From: Aplectana chamaeleonis
Lineage: Eukaryota; Nematoda; Chromadorea; Rhabditida; Cosmocercidae
Assembly (NCBI GenBank): GCA_029168955.1
Contig: JAPDOI010001361.1
Coordinates: forward strand, 124,001 to 188,000
Direction: 5' to 3'
DNA: 64,000 nucleotides
Positions 52,466 through 64,000 of the stretch are shown here, piece by piece. Under the pieces are notes generated by a model that saw nothing but the letters and a program-made list of their open reading frames with translations, had not been told where the DNA came from and did no database searches. How positions within the stretch are numbered: the stretch's first letter is position 1; every line of letters starts with the position of its first letter. The translations under genes and the position numbers were made by a program.

Positions 52466-53073
52466 GTGTGCCCAAATGGAAATGGCGGTTCACGCTGACC
52501 GGCGTGTGGCAGGCGGCCGTCCCATGTCTGCCGCCCTCGGACGGAGTGTTTGGATTTCGAAAGCGACGGCCGTCCCCTCTCCCACCGTCTGCAGAGCAGA
52601 TTGATCGGCACTTGCAGTGCTTGCTGCCAGCCGGTGCCGGCCCCCGTTCGTAGTCGATGGCGGTGAGGGACTTTTCGCATGCTCGTCCGAGAGCGGCGAA
52701 CGCGACGGCCGCCTGCCAAGCACGCCGGCCGCATGGGCCCGCCAATCTCATTCCGGACGCACCTTACGTTCGCCGATCATTCAGAGCTGTCCTATTTTCT
52801 TGTAAAGAAATTAAGGTGGATTCTATGTGACCTTGTTTTTGAAGTTGATTTTTTTGCGGTAGAGAGCCTATCACATTTTGATTTGCTATGAAATGTCACA
52901 TATTCAGAGTTCTCTCTACCGTGGAGACAAGAGCATCTCTACAATTTGGGGAAAACGTAAAAAACATAGAGAGTTTCAAAAAAAAAAAAAAAAAAAAAGT
53001 TGCTGAGAAATTTTTCTTCCTGGGAGAATCTGCTCTCTGCCGACGGGTCTTGAAATGCCTCACACGAGTACAT

Positions 53074-54630
53074 TAGATTCCCAGGAGCTTTGGAGGTATC
53101 TCGTCCTAATTTTATCGCGAGAATTTACGCATACAAGCCTACGGAACACATTAGCCCCAGTTGGTGGAATTTTAGCTACCGTCACTTTCCAGAACTACGG
53201 AAATTCTTGCCGAGAATATGCTGGAAAAGGGTGGAAGATTCTCGCCTTGTGATCGATCCACCCTGTCTGGTCAGTACTATAGGGCGATCTCTCCGCTGCG
53301 ATCAGGCCGCACTGCCATTTCTTCCCACGGCCTGCAGCGTCCCCGCGGTCAAATGTATCGTTGGCACGGTCTTCCAGAGAGCAGTTCGGGGTCATCCTCC
53401 ACAATCAGCCACAGAGTATCGAGTAATCGGTTCGCGAGAGGACTGGACCAGCACTACGAACGGCATCCATGCGTTCAGCGTAGCCAACGCGGGATGAGAT
53501 CGCTGTTCAACATAGGCTGTCGCTAATCCCATAACATGGCTGCGCAGGCCGTTGCGGCCGGTGACCAAAATTTTACGACCCCTCTGTGGACCAAAATTTT
53601 TACTTGCCCCTTCTTGGGATGAAAAAAATTTCACGACCAAAATCGTGGCCCTATAATTAGTACTAAATCTCTTTAATTTGACATCTTGAAGTCCACATAA
53701 CTTCCCGCTACCTTCGCAGATTATTATTCCTTTTAAGCCAATCCTCGTTGGGACCGGCGTTGAGCCACAGATACAACCCAGGGGTTACCGAAGCAACGGT
53801 TATTTTCATGGATAAAATTGAAAAAAGAGAATTTACTTACCACTTACTAACTACGCGACTTACTACTCCTACCTCATTTCTACCTTTCCAAGTGGTTGGA
53901 AGCTAAACGCCATTTTTCCCGAAAATTTTACAGAGCCCTGTCCCCCTCAGTTTTTCATTTTTGTTCCAAAAATTACCGGAATTTTTACGACCTCCCCGTT
54001 GCACGACCTGTCGCAAACTGCCCAACCCCAGCCCATAAATTCTCGCAACAATTAAGGCGACAATTCAAGAGCTTAGCGACAGCGAAGATCGAAAACGAAA
54101 TTTTGCCTATGTTTTTGCTTAGGTATGCTTAGAAGCTTGCACCCATATACCTTTGATGCAGTATAAGCGGGCTTTAGCTTGAGCGTCGCTTGAGGACCCA
54201 AAATCCCTGCACTACGGAATTAGAGAGCGTAATAGGCCGCTCCCTTGAAGGCATTTGCTACCCACGGGCAGAGTTTTGAGCTGTTGAATACGAAAGGGAA
54301 AACTTGACAGACGCACGAAGAAGGGTGCCCACAACGATCCATCGGTCGCACGAAAGTATGTATGAATTGCCTCTATAGTCTGGACACACCGTAGTCGTCC
54401 AACAAACTAGCGGAAGTCTGTCAGCAACATCAATAAGGTTTCTTGAAAAAAATCGCTCCCATCTGACCTACACCCACTGAAGTTTCTTCCAAAAGCAAAT
54501 ATAAATAAAAGTTGTGTTTTAAATAATAACTAAAATCAGAAATACAGATTCCCGGATGAAGGGCGATGTGAATTATTTTGGAGGAGTGTGATTGACAAGC
54601 AGTTTTGTAGTTAGGTTGTAAGATCCGACT
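53074..54630 (+). repeat. E5 left outer arm
   Basis: Inverted copy of 61430-62938. Contains a 102-codon frame (53218-53526; includes SSHGLQRPRGQMYRWHGLPE) and, on the other strand, an 82-codon frame (53392-53640). Neither resembles a family I know. The arm also contains AAATTTTTACGACC-like repeats around 53560-53640. Confidence 0.9.
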
Positions 54631-55060
54631 TTTTGCGACAATAGTCAGATTTTTGAACTATTCGAATATCCGACGTTTCGACTGTAGTCGCGGATGTATC
54701 GCGCACTTTTTCGAATATTCGACTTTTCGACTGTAGTCGGATATCGGACTTTTTCAGATATTCTACTTTTCGACTGTAGTCCGGATATCGCACTTTTTCG
54801 AATATTCGACTTTTCGACTATGATCGGATGTATCGCACTTTTTCGAATATTCGACTTCTCGACTGTAGTCGGATATCGGACTTTTTCGAATATTCGACTT
54901 TTCAACTGTAGTCGGATATCGCACTTTTCGAATATTAAACACCGACTTTTCGACTATAGTCGGATATAGCACTTTTTCGAATATCCGACTTTTCGAATAA
55001 AAGTCGACTTTTTTATCCGACTCAAACAGTCGGATATTCATCCGATTATTCGATTCGGAA
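54631..55060. repeat. Palindromic ~43-bp satellite, E5 left inner arm
   Basis: About eight units of the TCGAATATTCGA / CGACTRTAGTCG type, ending CCGATTATTCGATTCGGAACAAG before the satellite core. Inverted counterpart of 60965-61430. Confidence 0.92.
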
Positions 55061-55068
55061 CAAGTATA

Positions 55069-58000
55069 GTGTGCACAGAACGCCCTAGAGAGTGTGTGGG
55101 ACCCAAATGAGAGTGCCCCGGACGCCGTAGAAAGTGTGCGGGACCCAAATGGGTGTGCGCAGAACGCCCTAGAAAGTGTGCAGGACCGTTATGTGTGTGC
55201 GCAGAACGCCGTAGAAAGTGTGTGGGACCAGAAGTAGGGAGTGCGCCGGACGCCGTAGAAAGTGTGCGGGACCCAAATGGGTGCGCGCAGAACGCCCTGA
55301 AAGTTTAGTGGTACCCAAATGAGAGAGTGCGCCGGAAGCCGTAGAAAGTGTGGGGACCCAAATGAGAAGTGCGCCGGACGCCGTAGAGAAGTGTGCGGGA
55401 CCCAAGTAGGGAATGCGCCGGACGCCGTAGAAAGTGTGCGCGACCCAAATGGGTGTGCCGCAGAATGCCGTAGAAAGTGTGCGGGACCCAAATGTGAGTG
55501 CGCCTGACGCCGTGGAAAGTGTGTGCGATCAAAGTAGGAGTGCGCCGGACGCCGTAGAAAGTGTGCGGGTTAAATGAGAGTGCGCCGGACGCCGTAGAAA
55601 GTGTGCGGGACCCGAGTGGGAGTGCGCCGGACGCCGTAGAAAGTGTGCGGGAGCCAAATGAGAGTGCGCCGGACGCCGGGGAAAGGGTGCGGGACCTGAG
55701 TGGGAGTGCGCCGAACGCCGTAGAAAGTGTGCGCGACCCAAATGGGTGTGCGCAGAATGCCGTAGAAAGTGTGGGGGACCCGAGTGGGAGTGCGCCGAAC
55801 GCCGTAGAAAGTGTGCGGGACCCAAATGGGTGTGCGCAGAACGCCGTAGAAAGTGTGTGGGACCCAAATCGGTGTGCGCAGAACGCCGTAGAAAGTGTGT
55901 GAGACCAAAGTAGGAGTGCGCCGGACGCCGTAGAAAGTGTGTGGGACCCAAATGGGTGTGCGCAGAACGCCGTAGAAAGTGTGTGGGACCCAAATCGGTG
56001 TGCGCAGAACGCCCTAGAAAGTGTGCGGGACCCAAATGGGTGTGCGCAGAACGCCGTAGAAAGTGTGTGAGACCAAAGTAGGAGTGCGCCGGACGCCGTA
56101 GAGAGTGTGTGGGACCCAAATGGGTGTGCACAGAACGCCCTAGAAAGTGTGTGTGGACCCAAATGAGAGTGCGCCGGACGCCGTAAGAAGAAGAGAGAGA
56201 GAGAGTTTGCGGGACCCAAATGGGTGTGCGCAGAACGCCCTAGAAAGTGTGCGGGACCCAAATGTGTGTTATTGTGTGCGCAGAAGGCAGTGCCGTAGAA
56301 AGTGTGTAGGACCAAAGTAGGAGTGCGCCGGACGCCGTAGAAAGTGTGCCTGGGACCCAAAAGGGTGTGCACAAGAACGCCCTAGAAAGTGTGTGGGACC
56401 CAAATGAGGGAGTGCGCCGGACGCCGTAGAAAGTGTGCGGGACCCAAATGGGTGTGCGCCTGCGCGGGAACGCCCTAGAAAGTGTGCGGGACCCAATTTG
56501 TGTGCTGCGCGCACTTGCGCAGAACGCCGTAGAAAGTGTGTGGGACCAAAGTTAGGAGTGCGCCGGACGCCGTAGAAAGTGTGCGGGACTCCAAATGGGT
56601 GCGCGCAGAACGCCCTAGAAAGTTTGTGGTACCCAAATGAGAGTGCGCCGGAAGCCGTAGAAAGGGTGGGGAACCCAAATGGGAGCGCGCCGGAAGCCGT
56701 AGAAAGTGTGCGGGACCCAAGTGGGAATGCGCCGGACGCCGTAGAAAGTGTGCGCGACCCAAATGGGTGTGCGCAGAATGCCGTAGAAAGTGTGCGGGAC
56801 CCAAATGTGAGTGCGCCTGACGCCGTGGAAAGTGTGTGCGATCAAAGTAGGAGTGCGCCGGACGCCGTAGAAAGTGTGCGGGACCCAAATGAGAGTGCGC
56901 CGGACGCCGTAGAAAGTGTGCGGGACCCGAGTGGGAGTGCGCCGGACGCCGTAGAAAGTGTGCGGGAGCCAAATGAGAGTGCGCCGGACGCCGTAGAAAG
57001 TGTGCGGGACCGTGAGGAGTGGCGCCGGACGCCGTAGAAAGTGTGTGCGATCAAAGTAGGAGTGCGCCGGACGCCGTAGAAAGTGTGCGGGAGCCGAGTG
57101 GGAGTGCGCCGAACGCCGTAGAAAGTGTGCGGGACCCAAATGGGTGTGCGCAGAACGCCGTAGAAAGTGTGTGGGACCCAAATCGGTGTGCGCAGAACGC
57201 CGTAGAAAGTGTGTGAGACCAAAGTAGGAGTGCGCCGGACGGCGTAGGGTGTGGGACCCAAATCGGTTATTGCGCAGAACGCCCTAGAAAGTGTGCGGTG
57301 ACCCGAGAGGGAGTGCGCAGGACGCCGTAGAAAGTGCGTGCCGGAGCCAAATGAGAGTGCGCCGGACGCCGTAGAAAAGTGCAGGACCTGAGTGGGAGTG
57401 CCGCCGAACGCCGTAAGAAAGTGTGCGTGGACCCAAATGGGTGTGCACCAGAACGCCGTAGAAAGTCTGCGGGACCCCGATGGGTGGTGCACCAGAACGC
57501 CCTAGAAAGTGTACCGGGACCCAAATGGGTGTGCGCAGAACGCCGTAGAAATTATTAGTGAGACTGCAGCAGAAAATGAGTGCGCCGGACGCCGTAGAAA
57601 GTGTGTGGGACGAAATGGTGTGCACAGAACGCCCTAGAAAGTGTGCGGGAACCCAAATGTGTACGCAGAACGCCGTAGAAAGTGTGTGGGACCAAAGTAG
57701 GAGTGCGCCGGATCGCCGTAGAAAGTGTGCGGGACCCCAAAGGGGTGTGCAGAACGCCTAGAAAGTGTGTGTGGACCCAAATGAGAGTGCGCCGGACGCC
57801 GTAGAGGGTGTGCGGGACCCAAATGGGTGTGCGCAGAACGCCCTAGAAAGTGTGCGGGACCACCAATTGTGTGTGCGCAGAACGCCGTAAGAAAGCGTGT
57901 GTGGGATCACCAAAGTAGGAGTGCGCCGGACGCCGTAGAAGATGTGCGGGACCCAACATGGGTGCGCGCAGAACGCCGTAGAAAGTTTGTGTGGTACCCA

Positions 58001-60962
58001 AATGAGAGTGCGCCGGAAGCCGTAGAAAGTGTGGGGACCCAAATGAGGAAGTGCGCCAGGACGCCGTAGAAAGTAATGCAGGACCCAAGTGGGAATGCGC
58101 CGGACGCCGTAGAAAGTGTGCGCGACCCAAATGGGTGTGCGCCAGAATGCCGACAAGAAAGTGTGCGGGACCCAAATGTGAGTGCGCCTGACGCCGTGGA
58201 AAGTGTATTGTGCGATCAAAGTAGAGTGCGCCGGACGCCGTAGAAAGTGTGCAGGACCCAAATGAGAGTGCGCCGGACGCCGTAGAAAGGGTGCGGGCCC
58301 GGAGTGGGAGTGCGCCGGACGCCGTAGAAAGTGTGCGGGAGCCAAATGAGAGTGCGCCGGACGCCGTAGAAAGTGTGGGGGACCCAAATGAGAGTGCGCC
58401 GGACGCCGTAGAAAGTGTGTGCGATCAAAGTAGGAGTGCGCCGGACGCCGTAGAAAGTGTGCGGGACCCGAGTGGGAGTGCGCCGAACGCCGTAGAAAGT
58501 GTGCGGGACCCAAATGGGTGTGCGCAAGAACGCCGTAGAAAGTGTGTGGGGACCCAAATCCCGGTGCGTGCAGAACGCCGTAGAAAGTGTGTGAGACCAA
58601 AGTAGGAGTGCGCCGGACGCCGTAGAAAGTGTGTGGGACCCAAATCGGTGGGCGCAGAACGCCCTAGAAAGTGTGCGGGGCCCGAGAGGGAGGGCGGAGG
58701 ACGGCGTAGAAAGTGTGCCGGAGACCAAATGGGAGAGTGCGCCGGACGCCGTAGAAAGTGTGCGGGACCCGAGTGGGAGTGCGCCGAACGCCGTAGAAAG
58801 TGTGCGGGACCCAAATGGGTGTGCGCAGAACGCCGTAGAAAGTGTGCGGGACCCAAATGGGTGTGCGCAGAACGCCCTAGAAAGTGTGCGGGACCCAAAT
58901 GGGTGTGCGCAGAACGCCGTAGAAAGTGTGTGAGACCAAAGTAGGAGTGCGCCGGACGCCGTAGAAAGTGTGTGGGACCCAAATGGGTGTGCACAGAACG
59001 CCCTAGAAAGTGTGTGGGACCCAAATGAGAGTGCGCCGGACGCCGTAGAAAGTGTGCGGGACCCGAGTGGGAGTGCGCAGGACGCCGTAGAAAGTGTGCC
59101 GGAGCCAAATGAGAGTGCGCCGGACGCCGTAGAAAGTGTGCGGGACCCGAGTGGGAGTGCGCCGAACGCCGTAGAAAGTGTGCGGGACCCAAATGGGTGT
59201 GCGCAGAACGCCGTAGAAAGTGTGTGGGACCCAAATCGGTGTGCGCAGAACGCCGTAGAAAGTGTGCGGGAGCCAAATGAGAGTGCGCCGGACGCCGTAG
59301 AAAGTGTGCGGGACCCGAGTGGGAGTGCGCCGAACGCCGTAGAAAGTGTGCGGGGCCCAAATGGGTGAGCGCAGAACGCCGTAGAAAGTGTGCGGGACCC
59401 AAATGGGTGTGCGCAGAACGCCCTAGAAAGTGTGCGGGACCCAAATGGGTGTGCGCAGAACGCCGTAGAAAGTGTGTGAGACCCAAGTGGGAATGCGCCG
59501 GACGCCGTAGAAAGTGTGCGCGACCCAAATGGGTGTGCGCAGAATGCCGTAGAAAGTGTGCGGGACCCAAATGTGAGTGGGCCTGACGCCGTGAAAGGTA
59601 AAGATTAAAGATGCGCTGACGCCGTAGAAAGTGTGCGGGACCCAAATGAGAGCAGAGCTGGGCGCCGTAGAAAGTGTGCGTGACCCGGATGGGAGTGCGC
59701 GGATTGCCCTAGAAAGTGTGCGGGACCCAAATGAGCGTGCGCAGAACGCCGTAGTAGTGATGTGGGACCTAAATGGGTAAAGCAGAACGCCCAGAAAGTG
59801 TGTGGACCCAAATGGGTGTGCGTGAACGCCATAGAAAGTGTGTGAGACCAAAGTAGAGATTTGACGCCGTAGGCAGTGTGCGGGACTCCAAATGGGTGTG
59901 CACAGAACGCCCCAGCGTGTGTGGGACCCAAATGAGAGTGCGCCGGACGCCGGTAGAAAGTGTGCGGGACCTGGGTCGTGTGGCGCAGAACGCCGTAGAG
60001 AGTGTGTGGACCCAAATATGTGCGCAGAAATCCGTAGAAAGCGGACCAAAGTAGGAGTGCCCAGGACGCCGTAGAAAGTGTGCGGGACCCAAATGAGAGT
60101 GTACAGAACGCCGTAGAAAGTGTGCGGTAATCAACAGGTATGCGCAGAACGCCCTAGTAAGTGTGTGGACCCAATGAGAGCAGGGCGCCGGACGCCGTAG
60201 AAAGTGTGCGGGACCCAAATGGGTGCAGGCGCAGAACGCCCTAGAAAGCGGGGTGGACCCAAATGTGTGTGCGAGTGCAGAACGCCCTAGTAAGTGTGCG
60301 GGACCCAAGTGAGAGTGCGCCGGACGCCGTAGAAAGTGTGGGACCCAAATGAGATGTGCGCCGGACGCCGTAGAAAGTGTGCGGGACCCAAATGAGAGTG
60401 CGCCGGACGCCGCAGAAAGTGTGCGGACCCAAATGGGGTGCGCCGGACGCCGTAGAAAGTGTGGGACCCAAATGAGATGGGCGCCGGACGCCGTAGAAAG
60501 TGTGCGGGACCCATGGGAGTGCGCCGGACGCCGTAGAAAGTGTGCGGGACCCAAATGGGTGTGCAGAACGCCTAGAAAGTGTGTGGGACCCAAATGAGAG
60601 TGCGCCGGACGCCGTAGAAAGTGTGTGCGGGACCCAAATGAGTGCGCAGAACGCCGTAGAAAGTGTGCGGGACCCAAATGAGGTGTGCCAGAACGCCGTA
60701 GTAAGTGTGCGGGACCCAATGAGGTACGCCGGACGCAGAACGCCGTAGAAAGTGTGCGGGACCCAAATGGGAGTGCGCCGGAACGCCGTAGAAAGTGTGC
60801 GGGACCCAATGGGTGTGCGACGCCGTAAAAAGTGTGTGCGGGACCCAAATGAGGAGTGCGCCAAAAATCGGACCAGAAGGTACGCCGTAGAAAGTATGCG
60901 GGACCCAAATGAGAGTGCGCCGGACGCCGTAGAAAGTGTGCGGGACCCATGGGAGATGCGCG
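55069..60962. repeat. Satellite array A5, 42-bp units
   Basis: About 140 units of the A4 type (GCCGGACGCCGTAGAAAGTG plus CGGGACCCAAATGAG). Much richer in 1-5 base indels than A4, especially 55180-55480, 56140-56540, 57230-58230 and 59590-60960. 58700-59580 is nearly indel-free. A GA-run insert (GAAGAAGAGAGAGAGAGAG) sits at ~56185. No gene. Confidence 0.96.
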
Positions 60963-60964
60963 GA

Positions 60965-61430
60965 GAATCGAATAATCGGATGAATATCCGACTGTTTCAG
61001 TCGGATAAAAAGTCAACTTTTTATTCGAAAGTCGGATATTTCTATGAGTGCTATATCCGACTGCAGTCGAAAAGTCGAATATTCGAAAAGTGCGATATCC
61101 GACTACACTCGAACAGTCGAATATTCGAAAAATCCGATATCCAACTACAGTCGAAAAGTCGAATTTTCGAAAAAGTGCGATATCCGACTCCAGTCGAAAA
61201 GTCGAATATTCGAAAACGTGCAATATCCGACTACGGTCGAAAAGTCGGATATTCGAAAACGTGCAATATCCGACTACAGTCGAAAAGTCGAATATTCGAA
61301 AAAGTGCGATATCCGACTACAGTCGAAAAGTCGAATATTCGAGAGGGTTATATCCGACTACAGTCGAAACGTCGGATATTCGAATAGTTCAAAATCCGAC
61401 TATTGTCGCAAAGTCGGATCTTACAACCTC
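60965..61430. repeat. Palindromic ~43-bp satellite, E5 right inner arm
   Basis: Units with CGACTACAGTCG and TCGAATATTCGA, inverted relative to 54631-55060. Frames of 150-185 codons cross this block only because the units have few stops; they are not genes. Confidence 0.92.
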
Positions 61431-62938
61431 ACTACAAAAAACTGCTTGTCAATCACACTCCTCGAAAATAATTACGCTCATCCGGGAATCTGTATTTGAT
61501 TTTAGTTATTATTTAAACACAATTTTTATTTATATTTGCTTTTGGAAGAAACTTTGTGGGTGTAGGTCAGATGGGAGCGATTTTTTTTTCAAGAAACCTT
61601 ATTGATGTTGCTGACAGACTTCCGCTATTTGTTGGACGACTACGGTGCGTGTCCAGACTATAGAGGCACCATACATAATTTCGTGCGACCGATGGATCGT
61701 TGTTGGCACCCTTCTGTGCGTCTGTCAAGTTTTCCTTTCGTATTCAACAGCTCAAAACTCTGCCCGTGGGTAGCAAAATGCCTTCAAGGGAGCGGCCTAT
61801 TACGCTCTCTAATTCCGTAGTGCAGGGATTTTCGGGTCCTCGCGACGCTCGCTAAAGCCCGCTTATACTGCATCAAAGGTATAAGGGTGCAAGCTCTAAG
61901 CATACTCCAAGCAAAAACATAGGCAAAATTCTCGATTTCGATCTCGCTGTCGCTAAGCTCTTGAATTCTCGCCTTAATTGTTGCGAGAATTTATGGGTCA
62001 GGGTTGGGCAGGCTTGGGACAGGTCGCAACGGGGAGGTCGTAAAAATTCCGGTAATTTTGAACAAAAATGAAAACTGAGGGGAGTGGGCTCGTAAAATTT
62101 TCGGAAAATATGGCGTTTAGCTTCCGACGACTTGGAAAGGTAGAATGAGGTAATAGTAGTGAGTGGCGTGGCTAGTAAGTGGTAAGTAAACTCTTTTTTT
62201 TCAATTTTATCCATGAAAAATAACCGTTGCGTCGGTAACCCCCGGGTTGTATCTGTGGCTCAACGCCGGTCCCAACGAGGATTGGCTTAAAAAAGGAATA
62301 ATTCTGCGAAGGTAGCGAGTTATGTGGACTTCAAGATGTCAAATTAAAGAGATTTAGTACTAATTATAGGGGCCACGATTTTGGTCGTGAAATTTTTTTC
62401 ATCCCAAGAAGGGGGGGGGGTTGTAAAAATTTTGGTCCACAGAGGGGTCGTAAAATTTTGGTCACCGGCCGCAACGGCCTGCTCAGCCATGTTATGGGAT
62501 TAGCGACAGCCTGTGTTGAACAGCGATCTCATCCCGCGTTGGCTACGCTGAACGCATGGATGCCGTTCGTAGTGCTGGTCCAGTCCTCTCGCGAATCGAT
62601 TACTCGATACTCTGTGGCTGATTGTGGAGGGTGACCCCGAACTGCTCTCTGGAAGACCGTGCCAACGATACATTTGACCGCGGGGACGCTGCAGGCCGTG
62701 GGAAGAAACGGCAGTGCGGTCGATCGCAGCGGAGATCGCCCTATAGTACTGATCAGGACAGGGTGGATCGATCAAGGCGAGAATCTTCCACCCTTTTTCC
62801 CGCATTCTCGGCAAGAATTTCCGTAGTTCTTGAAGGTGACGTAGCTAAAATTCCACCAACTGGGGCTAATGTGTCCGTAGTTTATGTAAATTCTCGCGAT
62901 AAAATTAGACGAGATACCTCCAAAGCCCCGGGAATCTA
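61431..62938 (-). repeat. E5 right outer arm
   Basis: Inverted copy of 53074-54630. On the minus strand a 104-codon frame (62500-62814) ends in the same 65 residues as the left-arm frame (HGLPESSSGS, then RSQRGMRSLFN). A G-run (~9 G) near 62410 is absent in the left arm. Confidence 0.9.
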
Positions 62939-64000
62939 GGCTGGGATTCATGAACGCAGCCGGCTAGGTTTGGGTTTGGTTAGGGCAGCAACCCCAGCGG
63001 TAGCCCAAACCGCGAACTGGCATTCACAACCGCCCCATCGCGGTTGGGTGGCTAACCATTCCGCGGCCACGTACTTGCCACTCAATTGACGCCGAGAATC
63101 TCGATTGGAGAAAATCAATATTGGCACTCGGGTCGGAATTTCCTAACCCGTCACTGTTTTTATTGCACATGATTGCTAATTTTGCTTGCTTTTTAACTTC
63201 TTATTTTTGTCTGCCTTGTGCTTTATCTTCTTCTTCAAACATCGAGAAAACCCAGGGTGATCATAGAACCTTGTAAAAACATTAACATTTGAAATCCAAG
63301 TGGGCGCTTCGGAAAAAAAAGTAGAAGAAAACGTTGTAAATGCGAAAAAACCAAATCATGCATCACAGTACCAAACCAAGTTAGGGTTTTCCAACAGAAA
63401 AATGACGAAAACGGGTACGAAAAGTGCTGGGAAAAATTCTGAGGAAAAACTGAGGGAATTCGAGCCGAAATCGGGGAGAAACCCCAGCGAAGAGCCTGTG
63501 GCAGCTCGGTAAATGGTCAGCGCACGGACCACAAGAATTAGGAACAAAAAGGGGAAGGAAAAAGAACAACGATGAGCTACAAAATAAAGAAGAGAGCGAG
63601 AGCAGGGAGGACAGGCATAAAGATTTTAGTTAGCCATGGGCAACATACATAAAACTTACAGATGAGGTTGATGATTCTGAGAATTTTCGTTGTTATCGAG
63701 AGGAACACATTATGGCTAGAGGGCCTATAATGTGGCAGTCAATAACGGCGGCATTTCTGTATTTTCAGCTTGCCTCGAAGATATCAAGTTTTTATGCGTA
63801 TTCGCAAAAGGTGCGTTTCCTTATTGTTGTGCACTAATACAGCACACCATCAATTCGACGACTAAGCCGCAAAACCGCTGCTAACCGCGGTTAACCGCAG
63901 CTCCGAGGTGCGGTTACGCGTAGCCCAATTGTAGCCCAGCCGTAACCAAACCAGATTTTTCGTGAATGCCGGTTTCCTCTGCTAGCCCAGCCGTAACCGT
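62939..64000. repeat. Partial inverted-repeat element, cut by the window end
   Basis: GGATTCATGAACGCAGCCGG at ~62945 has an inverted, diverged partner (CCGGCATTCACGAAAAATC on the minus strand) near 63955. Short motifs with GCGGTTAACCGC and TAGCCCA recur near both ends. A lysine-rich 70-codon frame (63300-63512, KLGFSNRKMTKTGTKSAGKN) has no recognisable domain and could be chance. Nothing else was seen. Confidence 0.4.

Larger units (their letters stand above)
51281..53073. other. No confident gene; TATA and poly(A) signals present
   Basis: About 1.8 kb of mostly unique, partly GC-rich sequence. A TATA box at 51690 and two AATAAA signals at 52454-52465 bracket ~760 bp. Frames of 129-149 codons on both strands overlap there with no recognisable domain. 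52500-52790 is rich in CGGCCG-like sequence. A run of ~20 A near 52978-52998 stands 75 bp before the left end of E5. Confidence 0.45.
53074..62938. mobile_element. E5: giant foldback element (9.9 kb) with satellite core
   Basis: The outer ends TAGATTCCC and GGGAATCTA are exact complements. The arms extend ~1.9-2.0 kb inward on each side: ~1.5 kb unique outer arm, then ~0.4 kb palindromic satellite. The core is satellite A5. Correspondence between arms is close throughout (for example GGGCGATGTGAATTATTTT at 54560 and its relative at ~61480), with scattered indels. No transposase is recognisable. The arms share frames of ~100 codons (53218-53526 plus, 62500-62814 minus) whose C-terminal ~65 residues agree. 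Foldback design and lack of genes suggest a non-autonomous element. A clear target duplication is not visible. Confidence 0.88.

Noticed and set aside
61044..61605. Frames of 151-185 codons
   Set aside because: They run through the palindromic satellite and have only repeated YSKKCDIRLQSKSRIFE-type sequence.
62950..62990. Telomere-like repeat (GGTTTGGGTTTGGTTAGGGC)
   Set aside because: A short single occurrence that does not match TTAGGC units and lies inside an inverted repeat.

Overview
The window reads as repeat-dense, gene-poor chromatin from a nematode. The evidence for a nematode is a mariner transposon, a BEL/Pao retroelement with a phlebovirus-G2-like envelope region (the arrangement known from Ascaris Tas and C. 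elegans Cer7), and a UUUCAG-type splice acceptor inside that element. Genus and species cannot be read from the sequence. No intact cellular gene, rRNA or functional tRNA was found. Almost everything is a mobile element, a foldback element or a satellite, many of them nested.

Layout. 1-4019: satellite A1, 42-bp units made of two 21-bp halves. 4020-9803: a palindromic dispersed repeat (family B) split by a 4.1-kb hairpin-ended element (E2, 4845-8960). E2 carries satellite A2 and a foldback module that itself holds a TTAA-flanked MITE. 9996-11766: two more inverted-repeat elements. 11991-13227: a complete mariner with TA duplications, a broken transposase gene and a TATA box preceded by a multi-unit heat-shock-element-like site. 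13.2-18.6 kb: small MITEs, foldbacks, a tRNA-derived repeat pair and a transposase-like pseudogene. 18868-32906: a compound BEL/Pao element on the minus strand, flanked by one 5-bp duplication (ATAAT) and inserted in a ~134-bp satellite (S134). 33632-38885: hairpin-ended element E3 carrying satellite A3, inserted in the same S134 array. 39311-40332: a 57-bp satellite of hairpins. 41263-42243: two abutting MITEs. 42704 onward: hairpin-ended element E4 with satellite A4 (to 50848) and a palindromic ~43-bp satellite. 53074-62938: a 9.9-kb giant foldback (E5) with ~1.9-kb arms around satellite A5. The last kilobase is a partial inverted-repeat element.

How the parts fit. All five large arrays (A1-A5) descend from one 21-bp ancestor. 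Because 21 is a multiple of 3 and the units are uniform, several frames on both strands stay open for hundreds of codons; these are not treated as genes. E2, E3 and E4 start with the same terminus (TTGTGGTG, then a 9-bp stem closed by a GAA loop). For E2 and E3 the window also holds the unoccupied target, which places both ends to the base: insertion between A and T with no target duplication, as Helitrons do. No Rep/helicase gene is present, so these would be non-autonomous, satellite-carrying elements.

The BEL/Pao element keeps an open gag reading frame, a pol with a few in-frame stops, a broken env and an extra 3' ORF pair (coiled coil, then CCHC-like cysteines). Beyond its 3' LTR lie two tandem LTR+5'-gag deletion units, so four LTRs share one pair of flanking duplications.
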